A stretch of 43,506 bases of DNA from Flavobacteriales bacterium (GTDB lineage: Bacteria; Bacteroidota; Bacteroidia; Flavobacteriales_D; Sanyastnellaceae), in the NCBI GenBank assembly GCA_029238785.1, contig JAQWFN010000132.1, forward strand, positions 1-43,506. The letters are read 5' to 3'. Shown here piece by piece: positions 15,843 to 23,995 of this stretch. A model generated the notes under the pieces. The model saw only the letters and a list, made by a program, of their open reading frames with translations, was not told the DNA's origin and did not search any database. Both the position numbers and the translations under genes were made by a program. The stretch's first letter is position 1; the number at the start of each line of letters is the position of its first letter.

Positions 15843-17192
15843 ATGTTTCGCCTTTCATCTTTTCTCAAGAACGCTCATTATCACCTTTGTCTGCTCTTCA
15901 TTGGGGCCATTGCCTTTGCGCATCAATACAAGGTTTCTTTTTCAAGCGATGAATGGTCGAAAGTGGTGAAGGTAGATGGAAAAGGTTACTACGCATACTT
16001 GCCAGCAGTTTTCGTTTACCAAGATTTGAACTTTGGCTTTTTTGAAGAAGTGGAAATCGAAAATGCGGCAGATCCAAACCAAATCTATTGGTACATCTAC
16101 AACTTCGAAGGAAATAGAACCAACAAGTACTTCGCTGGAACCGCACTCTGCATTAGTCCCTTTTTCCTTCTGGCACACGCCTACTCTTATTTAAGTGGTG
16201 GAGAAATGTCAGGCTTCAGTTTCCCCTACATGTTTATGCTGGGAATGAGTGCTTTGTTTTATTTTCTCTTGGGGATTCATCTTTTGCGAAAGACGCTCGA
16301 ACTTTCCTCAGTAAAACCTTGGCTCATTGTGCTAACGATGCTGGCTCTGGCCTTTTCTACAAACCTTTACTATTACACGGTGAGGGAATTTAGCATGTCG
16401 CATGTTTATTCCTTTGCCTGGGTAAGCGTTTTTGTTTTCGGGGTGAAGTCCTATTTCGTGAAGCAAAACACAAAACACCTGCTCTTAGCGGCTTTAGCTT
16501 TGGGGATTGTGCTGTTGATCCGACCAGTAAACGGACTAATTGTTTTTTCGATTCCCTTTCTTGCTGGTAGTCTCGAGAGTTTGAAGGCGGGATTCAAAAA
16601 CTACCTTAGCCAGAAGCTAGTGCTGATATCGACGATCCTTATTCCCCTCTTCATTGCGAGCATTCAATTGATGATTTACAAAGTTCAGACGGGTAAATGG
16701 CTGGTATATTCTTATGCTGAAGAGGGCTTTAACTTCACTTCACCAGAGATGTTTAATTTCTTATTCAGCTATAAAAAAGGATTGTTTGTTTACACTCCTG
16801 CTACCTTTTTTATCGTACTTCTTGTGCTATTGATGCTGGTGTTTTCTTTCGCCAAGAAGAAGGTAAATACAAGAGATGAAGCTCGTTTTCAAAGCCTGAG
16901 TTTCTTAGGTTTTTTCTTATTGATTGTTTACGTTTTAAGCAGCTGGTGGATGTGGTTTTACGGAGGTAGTTTCGGCTCTCGAGCGATGATAGAGTATTAT
17001 CCTTTCATCTTTTTAGCCTTTGCCCTGAGCTTGAATAAGAAGTCAAAATGGTGGTTTAAGGTGCTTTTTATAGCGCTCATTTTGGCTTGTATTCAGTTAA
17101 ACATGGTCCAAAGTAAGCAGTACATCGCTGGCGCCATTCATTGGGTTGATATGGACAAAGAATGGTACTGGCGAATTTTTAAACTCTGGTAA
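15843..17192 (+). CDS. Polytopic membrane protein, GT-C glycosyltransferase-like
   Basis: The 449-residue protein has about ten hydrophobic helices. A large first periplasmic loop carries DGKGYYAYLPAVFVYQDLNF, then NKYFAGTALCISPFFLLAH. This arrangement (an acidic residue soon after TM1, then a long loop) is typical of polyprenyl-phosphate-sugar-dependent GT-C transferases of the GT39/ArnT type, and many Bacteroidota homologues are annotated that way. Acceptor and sugar are unknown. It is divergent from the serine hydrolase gene, with 143 bases between starts. The ATG at 15843 begins the protein with MFRLSSFLKN just before TM1. Confidence 0.7.
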   Translation: MFRLSSFLKNAHYHLCLLFIGAIAFAHQYKVSFSSDEWSKVVKVDGKGYYAYLPAVFVYQDLNFGFFEEVEIENAADPNQIYWYIYNFEGNRTNKYFAGTALCISPFFLLAHAYSYLSGGEMSGFSFPYMFMLGMSALFYFLLGIHLLRKTLELSSVKPWLIVLTMLALAFSTNLYYYTVREFSMSHVYSFAWVSVFVFGVKSYFVKQNTKHLLLAALALGIVLLIRPVNGLIVFSIPFLAGSLESLKAGFKNYLSQKLVLISTILIPLFIASIQLMIYKVQTGKWLVYSYAEEGFNFTSPEMFNFLFSYKKGLFVYTPATFFIVLLVLLMLVFSFAKKKVNTRDEARFQSLSFLGFFLLIVYVLSSWWMWFYGGSFGSRAMIEYYPFIFLAFALSLNKKSKWWFKVLFIALILACIQLNMVQSKQYIAGAIHWVDMDKEWYWRIFKLW

Positions 17193-17206
17193 AGAGCACT
17201 CAGAAA

Positions 17207-17788
17207 CTAGCTTCGAGCCTTGACTACTTCTCTCAAAGACTTGTCTATAAGTCGGAACAAGACCTTGGCGTCTTTCTCTTCTAATTGCTTCGCGAAGCCG
17301 TGTTCTTTTCCTTGATACGTGAAGCCAATGGTATCACCACCAATAACGTAAGAAGAACGATCCATAAACTCCATGAATTTCCCTACGTTATAAGTGATGA
17401 GGTAGAGTTTCTTTACATTTTCTGGGATGAAGCTTTTGGCTTTACCGTAATTGCCGTAAGCGTTTTTAAGACTTAAACCCTCTTCATTAATCAACAACAT
17501 CTCCTTGCCGATAAGTCGCCAAAGAATGGTTTTTCCAATACGAATCATGAAGTACACCACAAAAGCGGTAGCAACGCCAAAGAAAATGGCGTCAGACTGG
17601 GCGCTAGTGCTTTGCCAATAATAAGCGAATACAGCACCACAGGCGGAAATACCGAGCCACCACAGTATCATTAAGGCCAAATTCAACTGAGAAACTTCTT
17701 GCGTGATGATGATGCTGACACCTACCTTTTTCTTTTGAAAGGTGATGCGATTTCCAATGGCAATTGGGGACTCTTGAGTGGAACTCAT
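17207..17788 (-). CDS. Two-helix membrane protein of unknown function
   Basis: The 193-residue protein has a short cytoplasmic N-terminus, two adjacent membrane helices (about 37-58 and 67-84) and a soluble C-terminal half of about 100 residues (ending SLREVVKARS). The layout recalls bacterial PH-like (DUF304-type) membrane proteins, but no diagnostic motif is visible. Its ATG overlaps the bshA stop by 4 bases (ATGA), so it is translated from the bshA transcript and may be coupled to it. No function is assigned. Confidence 0.75.
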   Translation of the reverse strand: MSSTQESPIAIGNRITFQKKKVGVSIIITQEVSQLNLALMILWWLGISACGAVFAYYWQSTSAQSDAIFFGVATAFVVYFMIRIGKTILWRLIGKEMLLINEEGLSLKNAYGNYGKAKSFIPENVKKLYLITYNVGKFMEFMDRSSYVIGGDTIGFTYQGKEHGFAKQLEEKDAKVLFRLIDKSLREVVKARS

Positions 17789-18930
17789 TGTACTAGGTTT
17801 TTCTTGGTCACTTCTTCGTAAATAGCTTCATACTGAGGCAGTACTACACTAATATCGAAGTCTTTAGCGCGTTCTTTAGCATTCTTAGAGAACTTGGCCA
17901 GTCGTTTTTCATCACTCAATAAATAAATGGCATTCTTAGCCATGTCGGCAACATCACCAACGTCAGACATCATTCCAGAAACACCGTGGCGGTTCACTTC
18001 TGGGATTCCTCCAGTATTGGTGGAGATCACTGGAATACCTGCGGCCATGGCTTCGAGAGCAGCCAATCCAAAACTCTCACTTTCAGATGGAAGTAAAAAG
18101 AGGTCGGAAATGGCAAGCACTTCGGTAGGGTTCTTGAGCTTGCCCAAGAAAATAACGTCTTCGCAAGTTTTTAGTTCACGGCAGAGCATTTCAATGCGGT
18201 TTCTTTCCGGACCATCACCCACAAGAACTAATTTTGACGGAATCACCTTTCTAACTTCTGCAAATACACGAACGATATCGTCTACCCGTTTTACGGCTCT
18301 GAAGTTTGAAATGTGGGATAATATTTTCTCACCATTCGGAGCGTGGGCCTCTCTAAGGTCGGTATTGGCTTCAAAATTGAACGAATCCATGCAAACAAAG
18401 TTAGGAACTACAAGGATGTCTTTGTTCACCCCAAAGAGCTTGTAAGTGTCGTTTTTTAAACTGCTAGAAACAGCAGTAACGGCGTCGCTTTGGTTGATGG
18501 CAAAGGTAATTACGGGTTCGAAAGATGGGTCTTTCCCTAATAATGAAATATCTGTTCCGTGCAAGGTGGTGACTACTGGAAGGTCTATTCCTTCTGCCTC
18601 TAGAATTTTTTTAGCGGTATAGGCAGCCGAAGCGTGAGGAATGGCATAGTGCACATGTAAAAGATCAAGCTTCTCATAGCGAGCCACGTCAACCATTTTA
18701 CTTGCCAACACAAGTTCGTAAGGTGGATAGTCGAATAGTGGATAATCAGAAACGTTAACCTCGTGGTAGTAAATGTTCTTTCTAAAGCTTCCTAACCTTA
18801 CGGGTTGGTTGTAGGTGATGAAGTGTATTTCATGACCTTTTTGAGCGAGTGCTTTACCCAGTTCTGTTGCTACAACCCCAGATCCTCCAAAAGTGGGGTA
18901 GCATACTATTCCAATCTTCATCTTCTTCAT
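17785..18930 (-). CDS. bshA: N-acetyl-alpha-D-glucosaminyl L-malate synthase (bacillithiol biosynthesis)
   Basis: This GT4-family glycosyltransferase joins GlcNAc from UDP-GlcNAc to L-malate, the first step of bacillithiol synthesis, in the cytoplasm. The 381-residue length is normal. Visible motifs are the N-terminal CYPTFGGSGVVATELG, HVHYAIPHASAAY near 95-107, and the nucleotide-sugar EX7E motif inside SESFGLAALEAMAAGIPV. The start Met at 18930 touches the stop of the upstream NagZ fusion with no gap; Met4 (MKIGIVCYP) is an equally family-like start. It lies between the fusion gene and the small membrane protein in one operon; bshB and bshC are not in the window. Confidence 0.95.
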   Translation of the reverse strand: MKKMKIGIVCYPTFGGSGVVATELGKALAQKGHEIHFITYNQPVRLGSFRKNIYYHEVNVSDYPLFDYPPYELVLASKMVDVARYEKLDLLHVHYAIPHASAAYTAKKILEAEGIDLPVVTTLHGTDISLLGKDPSFEPVITFAINQSDAVTAVSSSLKNDTYKLFGVNKDILVVPNFVCMDSFNFEANTDLREAHAPNGEKILSHISNFRAVKRVDDIVRVFAEVRKVIPSKLVLVGDGPERNRIEMLCRELKTCEDVIFLGKLKNPTEVLAISDLFLLPSESESFGLAALEAMAAGIPVISTNTGGIPEVNRHGVSGMMSDVGDVADMAKNAIYLLSDEKRLAKFSKNAKERAKDFDISVVLPQYEAIYEEVTKKNLVQ

Positions 18931-21912
18931 TTATCCTTCTGCCTTCCAGTCTGGGAAGAGGTTTTGTTCGTTTTTCCGCACCTTGGCTTTTCGAATGGCT
19001 TCGTAAATAACTTCCTGAATGTCTGTTCGAATGTTCATGTTTAACAACTTTCGGTTTTCAGCATTGGGATAGACGCGGTTCGACAAAAATACATAAACCA
19101 ATCCTTCTTTTGGGTCGGCCCAAGCCATTGTACCGGTAAAACCGGTATGACCGAAACTAAGTTCACTTGCGGCTTCACACGTTGGACCAGTACCTTTATT
19201 CAAAGCGGGTTTATCAAAGCCAATTCCTCGACGCACGTCATCATCACAGTAATGACAGGTTGTGAAGTAAGAAAGTACTTCTTCGCTTAAGTAACGTTGC
19301 CCGCCATAAACACCACCATCCATAAACATTTGCATCATTGCCGCGAGGTCAAAGGCGGTAGAGAAAACTCCGGCATGTCCACCAACACCGCCCATCATGG
19401 CTGCTCCTGGATCATGTACATAACCCTGAATCAATTGTCCGCGAAAAGCCATGTCAAACTCAGTAGGAGCAATGATGTTCTTGTCCATTTTAGCAAGGGG
19501 GTGGTAGCCTATACTACTTAATCCCATTGGCTTGTAAAATACACTGTCAACATAATTGTCGAGTGTTGTTCCGCTGATTTTCTCAATAATGGACTTGATG
19601 TAATAGTAGCCCAAATCGCTGTATTTGTAACCATCACCTTGGCGAAATCCGCTATCGAGAATGCTCTTGTAGATGGTGTCTGCATAGGCGTTTTTGATGT
19701 AAAGGTCTTTGGCCACTTCTGTTGTAAAACCTGGTTCTGGACGCGTTCTGTAGAGCTCGGGCTTGAGTCGGCCTTTATCTAAGGTTTCCATGTAAAAAGG
19801 AATCCATGATTTTAGTCGAGCTACATGAGAAAGCATGTCTTTCAACTTGATGTGATAGTGTTCTGTGCTATCAGGTAAATCTAAATAATCACAGATCCAG
19901 TAATCTACATCTACCTTGCCTTCATCTTGCAAACGCATAATTGCAGCAGTGGAAGCGATGATTTTTGTAATTGAGGCCAAATCATAAACGGTTTCCGAAC
20001 TAACTGGCGATTTCTTCTCATAGGTGAGATGACCATAGCTTTTATCGAAAACGATGTTTTTGTCTTTGATGACCAAAACACGACAACCGGGGTAGGCTTG
20101 TTCTTTTATTCCTGAATTGGCGATACTGTCAATACGGGCTAAATCGGCACTTTTCCAGCCAATCATTTCCGGACTAGCTTGCCTTAAGCGGGTTAAACGT
20201 TGAGGTGGTTTTCCTGCCCCGTATTTATACCTGTTATTAATGGTAACGGGCAAGCGGCCATTCGCATTAGCAGCGCCGAATAACATTCTTCCACAGGTTT
20301 CAATGGTGGCATTATCATCATGATAAGCAATCACCAGCGCGTCCATGTGCTCTACTCCCGAAATGGAGTTCAATACGTAAGGATTAGCGAAAACATTAAG
20401 GATAACCTTGGTCTGTTCGTTGAGATCATTAGCCAATCTAATGGCCTGCTCGGTGATGCCATAAGTTCTTGAAGCGCTATTGCTTGTGCTCAAAAAGTTG
20501 ACAATCACGAGGTCGTATTTTCCGAGTTGTTCACTCAATTTTTTAGAAGTTTCGAAATCGGCTTTTCTTGGAGCGGTGAAAAAGTCAATATCGGCGTGCT
20601 GACGAACAGCTTTCTCAAAAGCCAAAGCTTTATCCTTGTGATCGGTAATACTTAAAACGGCAATACTTCTGCCATCAATCTTTTCAATGGGAATCAGCAA
20701 GTTGTTTTGCAAAACGGTCATCGATTGTTCAATCACCTTTTGATGAACACTTTTTGCCTTGCTGTTATTCAGGTCTTTGAACAAATTAGCGGTCTTGATG
20801 GGCGTGAAATCACTTGCTCCTGTCCATTCTTTGGCCTTTAGAATTCGCTTTACGTGGAGGTTGAGTTCATCCTCGCTCAATAGCCCTTCGTTCAGAGCAG
20901 CTTTGATGAGATTTGCGGCCTTGGGCACATCACCAGGAAAAAGAAGCACATCATTACCCGCAAGTAAGGCTTTGAGATCTACTTCACCCGGCTCGTAAAA
21001 TGAGGCTACTCCGTTCATGTTCAGTGCGTCTGTGAAGATGAGTCCGTCAAAAGCCAATTCTTCGCGAAGCAAACGAGTCACCACTTCATGTGAAAGGGTG
21101 GTAGTATTACTATCAAGAGATGGGACTTTCAAATGTGCAATCATCATGCTTCCCAATCCTTGTGCAATAAGCTGTCTGAAAGGATAAAGCTCAATACTGT
21201 CGATTCTAGATCGAGGATGCTGAATTACAGGAAGGCCTTTGTGGCTGTCCACATCGGTATCTCCATGGCCGGGGAAATGCTTGGCATTAGCGAGAATGTG
21301 ATTGTTCTGCAGTCCTCTCATGTAGGCTGCACCAAGTTGTGCAACGAGTGTTCTACTTTCACCAAAAGAACGCGAACCAATAACCGGGTTTTTGATGTTG
21401 TTGTTGATGTCTACAACGGGCGAGAAACTCACATGCACGCCCATTCGCTTGAGTTGTCGGGCCATTTCTTCACCATATTCATAAACGAGTTGTTCGTCTC
21501 TGCTAGCGCCTAGCGACATCTCTCTGTGGTACTTGATGGTACTGTCGAGACGCATCGAAAGTCCCCATTCAGCGTCCATGGCAATTAATAGCGGTGTTTT
21601 TGAAAGCGCTTGATAACGGTTGGTGAGGTGGGCTTGTCTGAGCGGACCACCTTGCATGAAAATTAATCCGCCAATGTGCTGTTCTTCGATGAGTTTTTCG
21701 ATTTCCCGCTCATGTGCCTCATCCCGATTGGAATAAGCTGCAACCATGAAAAGCTGTCCGATTTTTTCGTCAAGCGACATTGCCGCTAATGCGCTATCTG
21801 CCGAGGCGTGTTGTCCAACTAAGAAAGGAGGGGGGAGGCAACGGTAATCTTGTGCTTGAATTGACAAGCTGATTAAGATGCTGGTTGCCACTAAAATAAT
21901 TCTGTTCCTCAT
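18931..21912 (-). CDS. GH3 beta-N-acetylhexosaminidase (NagZ-like) fused to a serine beta-lactamase-type domain
   Basis: I start at ATG 21910-21912, which opens the signal peptide MRNRIILVATSILISLSIQA, giving 993 residues. The first 360 residues are GH3/NagZ: KHFPGHGDTDVDSH at 211-224 supplies the general acid/base Asp-His pair and Asp295 in IFTDALNM is the expected nucleophile. A GH3 C-terminal alpha/beta domain follows to about 570. The last 400 residues are a beta-lactamase/PBP fold with SITK (647-650), YSD (764-766) and GGHAG (844-848). Exported GH3/serine-hydrolase fusions are known in Bacteroidota and fit peptidoglycan trimming and recycling, one domain on sugar, the other on peptide. 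It leads the operon with bshA. Confidence 0.92.
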   Translation of the reverse strand: MRNRIILVATSILISLSIQAQDYRCLPPPFLVGQHASADSALAAMSLDEKIGQLFMVAAYSNRDEAHEREIEKLIEEQHIGGLIFMQGGPLRQAHLTNRYQALSKTPLLIAMDAEWGLSMRLDSTIKYHREMSLGASRDEQLVYEYGEEMARQLKRMGVHVSFSPVVDINNNIKNPVIGSRSFGESRTLVAQLGAAYMRGLQNNHILANAKHFPGHGDTDVDSHKGLPVIQHPRSRIDSIELYPFRQLIAQGLGSMMIAHLKVPSLDSNTTTLSHEVVTRLLREELAFDGLIFTDALNMNGVASFYEPGEVDLKALLAGNDVLLFPGDVPKAANLIKAALNEGLLSEDELNLHVKRILKAKEWTGASDFTPIKTANLFKDLNNSKAKSVHQKVIEQSMTVLQNNLLIPIEKIDGRSIAVLSITDHKDKALAFEKAVRQHADIDFFTAPRKADFETSKKLSEQLGKYDLVIVNFLSTSNSASRTYGITEQAIRLANDLNEQTKVILNVFANPYVLNSISGVEHMDALVIAYHDDNATIETCGRMLFGAANANGRLPVTINNRYKYGAGKPPQRLTRLRQASPEMIGWKSADLARIDSIANSGIKEQAYPGCRVLVIKDKNIVFDKSYGHLTYEKKSPVSSETVYDLASITKIIASTAAIMRLQDEGKVDVDYWICDYLDLPDSTEHYHIKLKDMLSHVARLKSWIPFYMETLDKGRLKPELYRTRPEPGFTTEVAKDLYIKNAYADTIYKSILDSGFRQGDGYKYSDLGYYYIKSIIEKISGTTLDNYVDSVFYKPMGLSSIGYHPLAKMDKNIIAPTEFDMAFRGQLIQGYVHDPGAAMMGGVGGHAGVFSTAFDLAAMMQMFMDGGVYGGQRYLSEEVLSYFTTCHYCDDDVRRGIGFDKPALNKGTGPTCEAASELSFGHTGFTGTMAWADPKEGLVYVFLSNRVYPNAENRKLLNMNIRTDIQEVIYEAIRKAKVRKNEQNLFPDWKAEG

Positions 21913-22083
21913 AATTTTTCGTCCTTCCTTTGCTAGCATAAAAGTAGAACGAGTATTTCACTGAAACGGTGTGTCTGCATCCTACTTTTCAACACTGCTT
22001 CGTCAATGGGCAAAAACCATTCCAGGCAAGGCTAATGCTAGCGGTATCAGCGCATGATGACTCAAGAAATAAGGGCTAGAGGA

Positions 22084-22788
22084 CTAAACTACAGGGATGT
22101 TTTCAAGAACACGTTTCACGTGCCCTAACATGAATTGAAACTGCTCGTCTAAAGTCAAGTTGGAGTTGTCAATCACGATGGCGCCTTCTGCTTGTTTTAA
22201 GGGGTCATGCTCGCGTGTAGAATCTATTTTGTCTCTAGAATTAACGTTTTCAAGCACTTCCTGAAATGCGATGTCAATGCCTCGGTCTTTCAATTCTTTA
22301 AATCGGCGCTCCGCTCTGATGTGTGCTTCTGCAGTCATGAAAAATTTCAATTCTGCACCTGGTAGAACAACAGTACCGATGTCTCTTCCATCCATCACCA
22401 CACCATTGCTTTCGGCCATTCTTTGTTGAAGGCGAACGAGTTTTTGACGAACAGCTTTTAAAGTGCTGATTGGACTAACGTATTTGGACACCTGCATGGA
22501 GCGGATTTCCTTTTCCACATTTGCTCCGTTCAAGTAAGTTTCCACTTTTAGGGTCTTTGGATTGTACTTAAAAGCGATGTACACTTTGTCTAACAATTCA
22601 ACCAGCTTTTCTTCTTTGGCGCCTTCTGAATCAACCAGTTTGTTTTGAAGAGCGTAGAGTGTCATTGCACGGTACATGGCACCAGTATCGATGTAGATGT
22701 AGTTGAACTCTTTGGCAAGGGCTTTGGCTAATGTGCTTTTCCCACAAGATGAGTGTCCGTCTATGGCAACGTTAATTTTTTTCTTCAA
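22084..22788 (-). CDS. cmk: Cytidylate kinase, (d)CMP kinase
   Basis: The enzyme phosphorylates CMP and dCMP with ATP. I choose the TTG at 22786-22788, which gives MKKKINVAIDGHSSCGKSTL and 234 residues, the usual family length. The frame is open to a GTG at 22866, but that adds 26 residues unlike the family, and no ATG is available. Present are the P-loop GHSSCGKS, DTGAMYRA, MDGRDIGTVVLPGAELKFF and the C-terminal DNSNLTLDEQ. Upstream lies porQ, then lon, all on the minus strand. A cmk-porQ-lon neighbourhood is familiar in Bacteroidota. Confidence 0.95.
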   Translation of the reverse strand: MKKKINVAIDGHSSCGKSTLAKALAKEFNYIYIDTGAMYRAMTLYALQNKLVDSEGAKEEKLVELLDKVYIAFKYNPKTLKVETYLNGANVEKEIRSMQVSKYVSPISTLKAVRQKLVRLQQRMAESNGVVMDGRDIGTVVLPGAELKFFMTAEAHIRAERRFKELKDRGIDIAFQEVLENVNSRDKIDSTREHDPLKQAEGAIVIDNSNLTLDEQFQFMLGHVKRVLENIPVV

Positions 22789-22879
22789 AGCGGTTTCGGT
22801 TTGCTGCGAATATACCGCAATTCGCTTTGCCTTCAAAAGGTGAAATGAAGGAATCTGAAAGAACACAGTTAAAGAAGGC

Positions 22880-23917
22880 TTACCTTCTCCAGTCGTTCAA
22901 GTTACTCGTAATTGAAAACTGGTTTGAAGCTCCAGCAAGATGGTAGGTACTGCGAGCGTATGAAATGTGAAAACGTTTGATTCTCATTCCTGCTCCCCAA
23001 GAAAAACCTGCGGTACCTGGCTTAGAACCAACTTTCATTTCTTGGCGACGTCGGTAGTTGTAACCAAAGCGCACGTGAAGGTTGTCAGAAAGCAACAATT
23101 CTGTTCCTATGGTAACGTGCCTCATCAAGAGATCACCAAATTCAAAATTCACACCACCACTAGTTTCACCAGTGATAGGGTCTGTTACTTCTTGAAAGTT
23201 CGGGTCGTTGTAGCTTAAATCCCAGCGTTGAAGTTGATCTAAGGTGATCAAGAAGCGAAAAGGAGCATGCTTCAATTGCTTTACAAAAGAAAGCTGAACA
23301 TCAAGCGGTAGCGAGTCTTGGACTTCGGTGTAACTGTTCACTTGTTGTCCTAAATTCCTCACCATCAAACTGGCAGAAAACTTCCGTTTCGGGTTCGAGT
23401 ATAAGGCACTCGCATCAAGCGCTACTGCAAAAGAGGAATATTGGGCCAGGTTGCTATAAATGGCCTTCAGGTTGGCACCAATCGTCCAAAGCGAATCCAT
23501 GGGCAAGGCAACTCCCCCTTGAAAAAGGTAATCTCCGGCATTGAAGGTGCCCAATTCTACCCCAGAGGCGTCGATCCTGTCCATAGCACCAAAACTGAGG
23601 TACTGAATTCCCCCCATGAAGGTGAGCTTAGAGCTATCTGGCTTAAAGGCCATGGAAACAGTTCCCATGTTGGTGCCTTCAAAATAGTTCAAGTACGACA
23701 GGTTCAAATTCAAGTGCTGTGTGGAATCTAAAAGGCTTGGATTCCCTATGCTGAGCTGAACATCGCCATCGTCAATCGCATTTGCAAATCCACCCAAAGC
23801 ACTTGCGCGAGCCGAAGTAGGAATGTTCATGAACTGATAGGCACTTTGTCCACCAATAGACTGCGCAAAAGCAAAGTGCCCCAGGAGCACGAAGAAAAGT
23901 GAAAGGCTTGTTTTCAA
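22880..23917 (-). CDS. porQ: Type IX secretion system protein PorQ
   Basis: PorQ is an outer-membrane beta-barrel protein of the T9SS attachment machinery. The start is placed at TTG 23917, which begins a signal peptide (MKTSLSLFFVLLGHFAFAQ) and gives 345 residues; the open frame reaches another TTG at 23953. Diagnostic features are the mature N-terminus GGQSAYQFMNIPTSARASAL, alternating beta-strand patterning throughout, and the C-terminal strand NQFSITSNLNDW. It fits the three T9SS cargo proteins seen here. It sits between lon and cmk. Confidence 0.92.
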   Translation of the reverse strand: MKTSLSLFFVLLGHFAFAQSIGGQSAYQFMNIPTSARASALGGFANAIDDGDVQLSIGNPSLLDSTQHLNLNLSYLNYFEGTNMGTVSMAFKPDSSKLTFMGGIQYLSFGAMDRIDASGVELGTFNAGDYLFQGGVALPMDSLWTIGANLKAIYSNLAQYSSFAVALDASALYSNPKRKFSASLMVRNLGQQVNSYTEVQDSLPLDVQLSFVKQLKHAPFRFLITLDQLQRWDLSYNDPNFQEVTDPITGETSGGVNFEFGDLLMRHVTIGTELLLSDNLHVRFGYNYRRRQEMKVGSKPGTAGFSWGAGMRIKRFHISYARSTYHLAGASNQFSITSNLNDWRR

Positions 23918-23995
23918 AGTTATCTTGATTCCATTTTCAAACGCAAGGTACAAACTCTTATTGTGCCAGCATTTATTCTTCGGTTTTTCGAAACA

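Noticed and set aside
21133-21513. Open frame on the plus strand opposite the GH3 domain
   Set aside because: It mirrors the conserved catalytic region on the minus strand and has low-complexity, non-protein-like content.
22789-22866. GTG start of cmk, 26 codons upstream
   Set aside because: The extra residues do not match the family; TTG 22788 gives the usual N-terminus and length.
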